From contig CAAGDF010000097.1 in assembly GCA_900768525.1 (NCBI GenBank), positions 1 to 7,849 on the forward strand: DNA of 7,849 nucleotides, written 5' to 3'. The stretch is from Clostridia bacterium. Lineage in GTDB: Bacteria; Bacillota; Clostridia; Christensenellales; Borkfalkiaceae. Shown one piece after another: positions 1-6,184 of the stretch. Both the position numbers and the translations under genes were made by a program. Numbering within the stretch: the first letter of the stretch is position 1; each line of letters starts with the position of its first letter. The notes under the pieces are model-generated. The model did no database searches, was not told the origin of the DNA, and saw only the letters and a list, made by a program, of their open reading frames with translations.

Positions 1-906
1 ATAGTCCGAACCGAGGTGCGAAGATATCTCTCCGCTTAAAGCAAGGTCGTCGATTAAGAAAATCACGTCCTGACCGAGAGCCTCGTCGCTCCGACCGAAA
101 ATTTTAAGCGCGGCTTTATTGGCAAAAATTATCTTATTGTTTATATCGACGGCAACTATCCCCTGCGAGATGTTTTCGAGCACGGTGTTAAGTTTTGCCT
201 GTTCGTCGATTTCCGTCTGACGTATGTTATGTGCGTTCTCGTTCAGCTCGTTGATTTCGTTAAGCACCGAATAAAGTTCGGGTTCGTCCGACCGAGTGCG
301 GATAGGTACGTAATTTCCGTCGTTAAGGCTTTTAAGGCTTTGCCCGACCTCGGTAATTTTTGCTGTGATTTTTTCGGATATTATACCCGAAAACACTAAC
401 GAAAAAATAAGCGAAAGCACAAGCACTACGATTAAAATAGGTATCGTAATACCCATATAATTGTTGATTTCACTGCTTTTTACCGCCATGCGGAATATGA
501 TTTTCGTGCCGTCGTCAAGCTGCGTTTTTAGCGCATAATATGTCATCTGCACGCCTAACGTATCGGAAAATCTTTCCACGGCGGCGGGCTTACCCGCAAG
601 CGCGTTGCGGATTTCCTCACGGTCTATATGGCTTTCGAGCGGGGCTTTGGTGTCGCTTTCGTAAAGCACGTTGCCATCTAAGTCGATTACGGTAATACGA
701 AAACCGTCGCTAGTCTGCGCCACGGTGAAATCGTTGAAATTCTCCTTCGTATGCACGAGCGAACAAACGAGATTTGTTTCTTCGATAAGCCTTTTTCCTA
801 TTATATGTTTGGAATTTGCGCTTACCGCGAAAATGCCGTAAACGAACACAACGGCAACGCAAACCGCGCTAAGCAAAAATATCTGCAAAAATATCTTCTT
901 TTTCAT
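1..906 (-). CDS. phoR: PhoR-like sensor histidine kinase, N-terminal part (runs off window)
   Basis: This open frame starts with ATG at 906-904 and runs without a stop to the window edge, giving 302 residues; the catalytic part lies outside. Residues about 5-27 form a first membrane segment after MKKK. Residues about 28-150 form an extracytoplasmic sensor region. Residues about 150-176 form a second membrane segment, followed by a HAMP-like region to about 226. A PAS-like domain begins near 238 (LENISQGIVAVDINNKIIF) and continues to the edge. This order (membrane, sensor, membrane, HAMP, PAS) is that of Firmicute PhoR kinases, which phosphorylate a PhoP-type regulator. No H-box or ATPase motif is visible, so kinase activity is inferred from architecture and context. 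Its start overlaps the regulator's stop by four bases (ATGA), indicating translational coupling. The pst/phoU neighbours support phosphate sensing; another envelope signal is possible. Confidence 0.85.
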   Translation of the reverse strand, partial: MKKKIFLQIFLLSAVCVAVVFVYGIFAVSANSKHIIGKRLIEETNLVCSLVHTKENFNDFTVAQTSDGFRITVIDLDGNVLYESDTKAPLESHIDREEIRNALAGKPAAVERFSDTLGVQMTYYALKTQLDDGTKIIFRMAVKSSEINNYMGITIPILIVVLVLSLIFSLVFSGIISEKITAKITEVGQSLKSLNDGNYVPIRTRSDEPELYSVLNEINELNENAHNIRQTEIDEQAKLNTVLENISQGIVAVDINNKIIFANKAALKIFGRSDEALGQDVIFLIDDLALSGEISSHLGSDY

Positions 907-1568
907 TTATTTTCAAAGCGGTATCCGATACCCCTTACGGTAACGATACAGTCTTTTCCTCCGACTTGTTTTATCTTCTCCCTGAGCGCGGCGACGTGCA
1001 TGTCCAGCGTGCGGGTTTCGCCTAAGAACGATTCGCCCCACACCTCTTTGAACAGCTCTTCGCGCGTGACGGTAACGCCCGCCTTGCCTATAAGCAGTTT
1101 TAAAAGCGAAAATTCTTTTAACGTAAGACCTAAATCTTTATCGTTATAGTATGCCTTATACACATTGTTATCGATGACGAAACCGTTTGCGTTGGTAACG
1201 TAAAGTTTGGCGCGGCGAAGATTGGTTTTTACCCTTGCGAGCAGCTCGAGAATGGAAAACGGCTTAGCCATATAGTCATCCGCACCCTTATTCAGCCCTT
1301 TTACGAAACTGATTTCGTCGGACTTTGCGCTTACGCAAATTACGGGAACGCGCTCGTCGGTTTCCCTTATTTTAGATAAAACGGTAAATCCGTCCATCTC
1401 GGGCAGCATTATATCGAGAATGACAAGATCGGGCTTTTTCGTTGCGAAAACGTTTAAAAAATCAATGCCGTTATCGAAAATTTCGGTTTCGTAATATTCC
1501 TCGAACGCGCCCTGATAGACTTCCTGCATGCCCTCGTCGTCTTCTACAATGTAAATTAGTTCTTTCAT
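903..1568 (-). CDS. phoP: OmpR/PhoB-family response regulator (PhoP-like)
   Basis: A 221-residue two-domain transcription factor, the usual length for this family. The receiver domain covers about residues 1-118: acidic pocket D10-D11, phospho-acceptor D52 in LVILDIMLPEMDG, S80 at the conserved Ser/Thr switch position and K102 in AKPF. The winged-helix DNA-binding domain covers about 127-219, with LTLKEFSLLKLL, the recognition-helix region TRTLDMHVAALREKI and the terminal hairpin VRGIGYRFE. It should be phosphorylated by the adjacent kinase and bind direct repeats at target promoters; the pair of 11-base-spaced repeats upstream of pstS is a candidate target. The start overlaps the phoU stop by one base (TGATG) and has no well-placed Shine-Dalgarno site, so translation probably depends on coupling to phoU. 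Assignment as PhoP/PhoB rather than another OmpR member rests on operon context. Confidence 0.92.
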   Translation of the reverse strand: MKELIYIVEDDEGMQEVYQGAFEEYYETEIFDNGIDFLNVFATKKPDLVILDIMLPEMDGFTVLSKIRETDERVPVICVSAKSDEISFVKGLNKGADDYMAKPFSILELLARVKTNLRRAKLYVTNANGFVIDNNVYKAYYNDKDLGLTLKEFSLLKLLIGKAGVTVTREELFKEVWGESFLGETRTLDMHVAALREKIKQVGGKDCIVTVRGIGYRFENK

Positions 1569-2221
1569 CAGAATTTTTCGTGTACTCCCGTTTCGTTAAA
1601 TTTAGTCCATTCGGCAACATTTACGGCGTGGTCGCCTATCCTTTCAAGGTATTTAGCGACCATCATCAGTTCGATTGCCTGATCGCCGTTCGCTCCGTCC
1701 TGTTTTATAAGTTCTATGAGTTCGTTTTTTACGGTTAAAAACAATTCGTCCATTTTTTCGTCAAGCGCAATCACTTCGTCGGCAAGAGGTTCGTTGTTTT
1801 CGATAAACGAATTTACGCTTTCACGCACCATTTTCATAGCAAGATTGCCCATCGCCGTGATATGCTCTAATTTTTTGATATACCTGTCGCCGGGCATGGT
1901 GTAAACGATATCGCCGATATCGCTAGCCTGATCGCCGAACCGCTCGATGTCTGTGATCATTTTCAGAGCGGTTGATACCTCGCGGAAATCCTTGGCGACC
2001 GGTTGCTGTTTTAGCAGAATGCGCATGCAACGTTTTTCGATATCCATTTCGTAATCGTCCACACGTTTATCCGACTGACTTATGCTTTTGCCGAGCTCCC
2101 TGTCTCGATTGACCAGCGCGGTTATGGCGTTGTCTATCATCTTTTCGGTAAGACGGCACATTTCAACCAGTTCGGTTTTGAGATCGGAAAGCTCCTCTTC
2201 GAATAACTTCCTGACTGACAT
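1568..2221 (-). CDS. phoU: Phosphate transport regulator PhoU
   Basis: A 217-residue cytoplasmic all-helical protein, the usual PhoU length. It has two PhoU repeats, each with the conserved metal-site signature: DIERFGDQASDIGD (residues 91-104) and YLERIGDHAVNVAE (191-204), including E93/D97 and E193/D197. In known systems PhoU links Pst transporter state to the PhoR-type kinase and represses the Pho response when phosphate is plentiful. Position between pstB and the two-component genes fits that role. The start is well supported by AAGGAG at 2234-2229, seven bases before ATG. Unlike the other junctions here, phoU is 42 bases from pstB, and that gap contains a promoter-like sequence, so it may also be made from its own transcript. 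No missing key residue was noticed. Confidence 0.96.
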   Translation of the reverse strand: MSVRKLFEEELSDLKTELVEMCRLTEKMIDNAITALVNRDRELGKSISQSDKRVDDYEMDIEKRCMRILLKQQPVAKDFREVSTALKMITDIERFGDQASDIGDIVYTMPGDRYIKKLEHITAMGNLAMKMVRESVNSFIENNEPLADEVIALDEKMDELFLTVKNELIELIKQDGANGDQAIELMMVAKYLERIGDHAVNVAEWTKFNETGVHEKF

Positions 2222-2228
2222 TTTCTCT

Positions 2229-2267
2229 CTCCTTGAAAATTATACTTTTTTTATTGAATAAAATCAA
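2229..2267 (-). promoter_or_regulatory. Internal promoter and RBS ahead of phoU
   Basis: Reading the minus strand, TTGATT (2267-2262, overlapping the pstB stop) is followed after 17 bases by a perfect TATAAT (2244-2239). The predicted transcript would start a few bases before AAGGAG (2234-2229), giving a very short leader with the ribosome site near its 5' end. The spacer includes a short AT palindrome (TTTTATTCAATAAAA). This would allow phoU, the regulator and the kinase to be made independently of the pstS promoter. It is seen by motif only; AT-rich gaps can give such matches by chance. Confidence 0.55.
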
Positions 2268-3040
2268 CCGAATCTACCCGTAATATATCTTTCCGTGCGC
2301 TCATCTTTCGGCGACGTGAAGATATCGTCGGTATTTCCGTATTCGATAAGTTCGCCAAGCAAGAAATACGCCGTTTTGTCGGCTATTCGCGTTGCCTGTT
2401 GCATGTTGTGCGTAACTATTACAATGGTAACCTGTTTTTTCAGCTCTTCTACAAGTTCTTCTATTTTTCCCGTTGATATAGGATCGAGAGCGGAAGTGGG
2501 TTCGTCCATAAGCAGTATTTTCGGGTTTGCCGCAAGCGACCTTGCAATGCACAAACGCTGCTGCTGACCGCCCGAAAGCCCTAATGCCGATTTGTTCAGC
2601 CTATCTTTCAGTTCATCCCACATTGCCGCCTGCCTGAGCGAGTTTTCCACGATTTCGTCAAGCGCGGCGCGCTTGGTTATGCCGAAAGTCCTCGGTCCGA
2701 ACGCTATGTTATCGTACACGCTCATGGGGAACGGATTAGATTTCTGAAACACCATGCCGACGTTTTTCCTGAGTTCGTTAACGTCGATTTTTCCGTATAT
2801 GTCGGTTGAACCGACCAAAAACTCCCCCGTGATTTTGCAGCCGTCGATAAGGTCGTTCATTCGGTTGAAACATTTTAAAAACGTAGATTTGCCGCAGCCC
2901 GACGGACCGATAAAGGCGGTTACCTGCTTTTCGGGAATTTCTATGCTGATATTTTTAATCGCCTGAAATTCGCCGTACCATAAATTTGCGTTTTTTACCG
3001 ATATATTTTGTCCGTATTCGTCTTTTATATATTCTTTCAT
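2264..3040 (-). CDS. pstB: Phosphate ABC transporter ATP-binding protein PstB
   Basis: A 258-residue ABC ATPase, typical for PstB. It shows Walker A GPSGCGKST (45-53), the Q-loop at Q99 in GMVFQKSNPFPMS, a signature motif LSGGQQQR (155-162), Walker B ILLMDEP (175-181, catalytic E180) and the H-loop H211 in VTHNMQQA. The sequence after the Q-loop (KSNPFPMSVYDNIAFGPR) and the ending YITGRFG are diagnostic of PstB. It hydrolyses ATP at the inner membrane face to drive phosphate import through the PstCA permease. One PstB dimer would pair with the two membrane halves of the fused permease. Its ATG overlaps the permease stop by one base (TGATG), and a ribosome site lies inside the permease gene. 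All catalytic motifs look intact. Confidence 0.98.
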   Translation of the reverse strand: MKEYIKDEYGQNISVKNANLWYGEFQAIKNISIEIPEKQVTAFIGPSGCGKSTFLKCFNRMNDLIDGCKITGEFLVGSTDIYGKIDVNELRKNVGMVFQKSNPFPMSVYDNIAFGPRTFGITKRAALDEIVENSLRQAAMWDELKDRLNKSALGLSGGQQQRLCIARSLAANPKILLMDEPTSALDPISTGKIEELVEELKKQVTIVIVTHNMQQATRIADKTAYFLLGELIEYGNTDDIFTSPKDERTERYITGRFG

Positions 3041-4881
3041 CAGCGTTCTCCCTTCAATTTCTTATTGAGCCTGCCTGCGACAAATTCAGCAAGAAGGTTT
3101 AAGGCAAGCACAAACACGATAAGCACTACCGCCGTGGCGTACGCCTCGTTCAGATACCACCCCTCGCCGGATAACCTGTAAAGCGCGACGGCGAGCGTGG
3201 CATTACTATCCATATAACTCTTCGGTATTGCCGATATTACCGAACCCATTGTGTAGATAAACGGCGCCGACTCGGAAACAACTCTGCCGATACTGAGTAT
3301 TATCGCCGACACAATGCCCGGCATTGCGGACGGCAATACGATTTTGAATATGGTACGCAACTTGCCCGCACCCAATGCGAAGCTGCCCTCTCTTAAACTG
3401 TCCGACACCGATTTTAAACTTTCTTCGGTCGATCTTACAATGGTAGGAAGCAACATCAACGCAATCGTACAGGAGCCTGCGAGTATGGAACTCGAACCGC
3501 CGAACATCGCGACGAACGTAAGCATGCCGAAAAGTCCGTAAACGATGGACGGCACGCCGCTAAGCAGGTCGATTGCCCCGCGTATGATTTTTATTATTAC
3601 GCTGCTTTTCTTTGCGTATTCGTTCATAAATATAGCCGTGCATACGCCGACGGGTATCGCAATCAATAAACTGAGAGCAACAGCCATAATCGTTGTTACT
3701 ATAGACGGTAAAATCGTGATTTTTTCGCCGTTGAACTCGTATTTGCCGAAAAGCAGATACGGGTTACCGATTAAATTCGGCAGTCCTTTGACCAATATGA
3801 AGCCGAGGACAAGCAGCAATACAGCCGCGGTGAACACGCCCGAAAAAACGGACGCGCACTTGCCTATGGTTGCGGTTTTAATTTTGTATTTCAATGCGGT
3901 AAAGAAATCTTCGCATTTTATCAAAATTGCGTTCTTTGTGCGAAAAGTTTCGCCGACGGGCGAAATTTTAGACGCTTTTGAACTGCCTCCGCCAGATAAA
4001 CTTTTTACCGCTTTTTTGGATACTGCGCCGAAAACCATATTGACTATAAACACAAAGACGAGCAAAACCGTGCCCGTTGCGACGAGCGCCCCCTGCTGAA
4101 CGTCGCCCGCATAGCCCATTTCCATAACGATGTTTGCCGTAAGCACGCGGAAACTGTTGAAGAAAGAATGAGGATAAGCTACCGAGTTGCCCGCAACCAT
4201 GATAACAGCCATCGTTTCGCCGAGCGCACGCCCTACGCCAAGCACGAGCGAGGCGGTAATGCCCGATTTAGCGGCTCTTCTGACAACACCGAACACCGCC
4301 TGCGAATGAGTCGCTCCGAGTGCGAGCGCGCCCTGATAATAGGCTTCGGGCACGGCTTCTAAGCTCGTTTTTGAGAGTGATACGACCGTGGGCATTATCA
4401 TTATGCCGAGAATAATTGCGGTTGCAAGCAGCCCGCTGCCGTTGTTCGGGGCAATGTTTGAAAGCAGCGGCAATAAAAACATTATCCCGAAAAAGCCGTA
4501 CACGACGGACGGAATGCCCGCAAGTAAATTTATTGTAGATGAAAATAACCTTTTTAATTTTTTCGGGCAGTAAAACGTTATGAATACCGCCGTAAAATAA
4601 CCCAATGTGCCGCCGAAAAGCAGAGAACAAGCGGTTGCCGCCGCCGTGCCGACGATCATTTTGAATATGCCGTACGAACCCGAAAGCGGTTCGTCGTACT
4701 TATCAAGCCGATCGGGCGACCAGTTGTCGCCGAAGATAAAATCGAACAAGCCGATTTTTTTGAACGCGGGTATGCTTTTTACAAACATAAAAATAAATAT
4801 GGCGACAACGGCAATTATACATATAATCGCCGCTGCCGTGAATATTATTTTACACGCTTTTTCTTTTTTTACGGATTTCAT
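3040..4881 (-). CDS. pstCA: Fused phosphate ABC transporter permease PstC-PstA
   Basis: One 613-residue frame containing two complete permease units that are normally separate genes. The first half (about 1-290) resembles PstC: a membrane segment near 12-34, LLAGIPSVVYGFFG (119-132), an ABC-permease coupling loop around 175-207 (EGALALGA-like, here YYQGALALGA) and GRALGETMAV (218-227). The second half (about 340-613) resembles PstA: LLSGVPSIVYGLFG (439-452), coupling loop around 490-522 (LREGSFALGA) and GRVVSESAPF (532-541). About six membrane segments per half are visible. A hydrophilic linker near 285-340, with SLSGGGSSKASK, joins them and should be cytoplasmic. Together they would form the channel normally made by a PstC/PstA heterodimer. 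The start is two bases after the pstS stop without a clear Shine-Dalgarno site, implying coupling. Fused PstCA proteins are known in some lineages, notably mycoplasmas; there is no frameshift or stop in this one. Confidence 0.95.
   Translation of the reverse strand: MKSVKKEKACKIIFTAAAIICIIAVVAIFIFMFVKSIPAFKKIGLFDFIFGDNWSPDRLDKYDEPLSGSYGIFKMIVGTAAATACSLLFGGTLGYFTAVFITFYCPKKLKRLFSSTINLLAGIPSVVYGFFGIMFLLPLLSNIAPNNGSGLLATAIILGIMIMPTVVSLSKTSLEAVPEAYYQGALALGATHSQAVFGVVRRAAKSGITASLVLGVGRALGETMAVIMVAGNSVAYPHSFFNSFRVLTANIVMEMGYAGDVQQGALVATGTVLLVFVFIVNMVFGAVSKKAVKSLSGGGSSKASKISPVGETFRTKNAILIKCEDFFTALKYKIKTATIGKCASVFSGVFTAAVLLLVLGFILVKGLPNLIGNPYLLFGKYEFNGEKITILPSIVTTIMAVALSLLIAIPVGVCTAIFMNEYAKKSSVIIKIIRGAIDLLSGVPSIVYGLFGMLTFVAMFGGSSSILAGSCTIALMLLPTIVRSTEESLKSVSDSLREGSFALGAGKLRTIFKIVLPSAMPGIVSAIILSIGRVVSESAPFIYTMGSVISAIPKSYMDSNATLAVALYRLSGEGWYLNEAYATAVVLIVFVLALNLLAEFVAGRLNKKLKGER
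3048..3054 (-). promoter_or_regulatory. Ribosome binding site of pstB inside pstCA
   Basis: AAGGGAG (3054-3048, minus strand) lies within the last codons of the permease gene, seven bases before the pstB ATG. It supports this start and suggests ribosomes can enter de novo as well as re-initiate from the overlapping TGATG junction. Confidence 0.6.
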
Positions 4882-4883
4882 TT

Positions 4884-5822
4884 TTATTTGATTTCGCTGA
4901 ATTTTTTAATCTTACCGGTGTATATATCGTAAAGCTGCGCAAGCGTAAGATTGTTGATTTCGTTTGCGGGGTTTACGATTACGGCAACGGCGTCCAGACA
5001 CACTTTGAAACTGTTTATTCCGTCCTCTTTGACCGCCGCCGACGACAAACCGATAACGTTACCGTTTCTGTCGTCCTGAACAGCCGCGCGACCTACCGAC
5101 GAGCCTTTAAGATCGAGTGCATCGAACAACTCGTCCACGGTCTTTCCGTATAACGCCGCGTAACCGCTCATTGCCGACTTGATGAATTTTTCCATAGAGG
5201 TAGAACCGCTGACCACTATTTTATCACCTGCGGGGACTGCGGCTTTTACCGTATAATTTTCCACCGCGATTGGGTCTTCACCCTCGTTTGCACGCTGTGC
5301 GGGGTTTTCAAGGAAGATACAGCCCGCTTTATCTGCCGCATCTTTCGATGCATTGCTCTTTAAATAGCTCAGAAAGTCCGCAGCGCGTTCGCTCAAAGCA
5401 ACTTTGGAACTCGTCATTATTACGAACGGTCTTTGTATGGAATAGCTGCCGTCAAGTACGGTAGAGGAGGAAGGCATAACGCCGTTTACCGTTACGACTT
5501 TTATAGTGTCGTTTACAGAACCTAACGAGATATAACCGATTGAGTTTTTATCGCTTGCAACCTTGGTTATAACATTGCCCGTTTCACCTTGCAAATCTGC
5601 TTCGGCGGTGGTGAAGAAAGTTTTCTTGCCGTCGATCTTCATTTCGAGGTAATTGCCGTTGCCGTCCGTAACGACGGTATCGAATGCTTCTCTTGTACCG
5701 CTGCCCTGGTGTCTTGCCACAACGGTAATGTTCTTTTCTGTTTCAGTGCCGCAAGCGGTAAATCCTATTGCGCATCCGAGCGTCAGCACGCATGCCAACA
5801 TCATAGTGAGTGTTTTTTTCAT
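4884..5822 (-). CDS. pstS: PstS-type phosphate-binding lipoprotein with permuted halves
   Basis: A 312-residue predicted lipoprotein. MKK, a hydrophobic segment and the lipobox-like FTAC put the lipidated cysteine at C24. Family motifs are clear but in reversed order. Directly after the signal come ITVVARHQGSGTREAF (32-47; R37, S41, G42, T43 match the phosphate loop of PstS), then NSIGYISLGS (93-102) and SYSIQRPF (126-133), which are usually in the C-terminal half. After a linker near 170-200 come VVSGSTSM (203-210), VIGLSS (256-261), AVIVNPAN (280-287) and NLTLAQLYDIYTGKI (291-305), which usually form the N-terminal half. The protein ends at KFSEIK, where a normal PstS would continue into the strand found here at the N terminus. 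V256 replaces a usual Asp. The start is supported by AAGGAG at 5837-5832, nine bases before ATG. It should deliver phosphate to PstCA-PstB; specificity is inferred from context. Confidence 0.93.
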   Translation of the reverse strand: MKKTLTMMLACVLTLGCAIGFTACGTETEKNITVVARHQGSGTREAFDTVVTDGNGNYLEMKIDGKKTFFTTAEADLQGETGNVITKVASDKNSIGYISLGSVNDTIKVVTVNGVMPSSSTVLDGSYSIQRPFVIMTSSKVALSERAADFLSYLKSNASKDAADKAGCIFLENPAQRANEGEDPIAVENYTVKAAVPAGDKIVVSGSTSMEKFIKSAMSGYAALYGKTVDELFDALDLKGSSVGRAAVQDDRNGNVIGLSSAAVKEDGINSFKVCLDAVAVIVNPANEINNLTLAQLYDIYTGKIKKFSEIK

Positions 5823-5831
5823 CTTTGTTTG

Positions 5832-5837
5832 CTCCTT
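5832..5837 (-). promoter_or_regulatory. Ribosome binding site of pstS
   Basis: AAGGAG on the minus strand, nine bases upstream of the pstS ATG, preceded by a purine-rich AAAAAAGAAA stretch. It is the strongest ribosome site in the operon's transporter part and fixes the start codon that gives the lipoprotein signal peptide. Confidence 0.75.
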
Positions 5838-5858
5838 TTCTTTTTTGATTACGCCTAC

Positions 5859-5924
5859 ATTCTACACCCCTTAAAAAAAAGAAACTATCACATTTACGTT
5901 TGGCTTTTGTAAATTTTTAGTAAA
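5859..5924 (-). promoter_or_regulatory. Probable pst operon promoter with Pho-box-like repeats
   Basis: On the minus strand TTTACT (5924-5919) and TTTACA (5913-5908) are direct repeats with an 11-base period. That is the spacing of the TT(A/T)ACA-N5 repeats bound by PhoP in Bacillus. Downstream are two possible -10 elements. One is GATAGT (5889-5884) with an upstream TG; it lies 18 bases after TTTACA, which would then act as the -35. The other is TAGAAT (5864-5859), with no good -35, as expected of an activator-dependent promoter. Which one is used cannot be told from sequence. Only two clear repeats are visible, so the regulator assignment is tentative, but a promoter here is expected because a terminator separates pstS from tldE. 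Confidence 0.5.
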
Positions 5925-5992
5925 ATAAAAAGGTTGCCAGCCGAAAGAAAATGTGCAAGTTTTGTCATGCATGCTTCTTTCTTAATCAAACA

Positions 5993-6050
5993 ATCAAAAA
6001 AAACCTTGAAAAATGAACGGTAACGGTTCAAAATTCAAGGTTTTTTTGAT
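5993..6050. terminator. Long symmetric hairpin, bidirectional terminator-like
   Basis: The arms ATC-A8-CCTTGAA (5993-6010) and TTCAAGG-T7-GAT (6034-6050) are nearly perfect inverted repeats. Inside, a symmetric AAA/AAA internal loop is followed by a second stem, TGAAC (6014-6018) with GTTCA (6026-6030), around a seven-base loop. Flanking A and T tracts make it a good intrinsic terminator on either strand. On the minus strand it would back up the terminator of the tldD-tldE transcript. No plus-strand gene ending here is known. Confidence 0.65.
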
Positions 6051-6053
6051 AAT

Positions 6054-6088
6054 CCGGCTAAAATACGATTGCATGCGATTTTAGTCGG
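6054..6088 (+). repeat. 11-bp inverted repeat (hairpin) with 13-base loop
   Basis: CCGGCTAAAAT (6054-6064) faces ATTTTAGTCGG (6078-6088). As plus-strand RNA all eleven positions pair, one as G-U; on the minus strand that position is an A-C mismatch. No T tract follows, so it is not a standard terminator. It sits four bases from the long hairpin at 5993-6050. Its function is unknown; it may be an operator, a processed RNA element or a remnant. Confidence 0.4.
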
Positions 6089-6129
6089 AAAAATACAACA
6101 ACCGATAAAACAATTGCCGTATTACAAAC

Positions 6130-6160
6130 AAAAAGCCCGAATGTCGTTTACACACTCGGG
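6130..6160 (-). terminator. Intrinsic terminator of the tldD-tldE transcript
   Basis: On the minus strand CCCGAGTGT (6160-6152) pairs with ACATTCGGG (6144-6136), nine pairs including one G-U, around a seven-base loop GTAAACG. It is followed by CTTTTTG (T run at 6134-6130). It begins 24 bases after the tldE stop, a classic position for a Rho-independent terminator, and separates the protease operon from the pst operon. Confidence 0.8.
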
Positions 6161-6184
6161 TTTTATTATATTACGGAAACTTTA

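Noticed and set aside
751..1149. Plus-strand frame of 132 codons across the regulator/kinase junction
   Set aside because: It spans two confident minus-strand genes and shows no domain or ribosome site; considered a shadow.
3545..4099. Plus-strand open frame of 184 codons within the permease gene
   Set aside because: It lies wholly antisense to pstCA, resembles no known family and has no supporting ribosome site. It is explained by codon bias of the real gene.
3040..4881. Fused permease as a frameshift or assembly artefact joining two genes
   Set aside because: The frame is continuous through a well-formed hydrophilic linker with no leftover start or ribosome site for a separate pstA.
5589..5912. 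Plus-strand frame of 107 codons running from pstS into its promoter region
   Set aside because: Mostly antisense to the PstS N terminus and signal peptide; its hydrophobic and Phe-rich stretches are the complement of the lysine/A-rich start region.
5893..5926. Possible plus-strand promoter (TAAAAT at 5921-5926) for a small RNA ending at the long hairpin
   Set aside because: No -35 at acceptable spacing (the best, TTGGCT, is 15 bases away), and it overlaps the better-supported minus-strand regulatory site.
5966..5973. CATGCATG palindrome with flanking GAAAGAA...TTCTTTC
   Set aside because: The 7-base arms are 25 bases apart with little pairing between and no T tract; too weak to call a terminator or operator.
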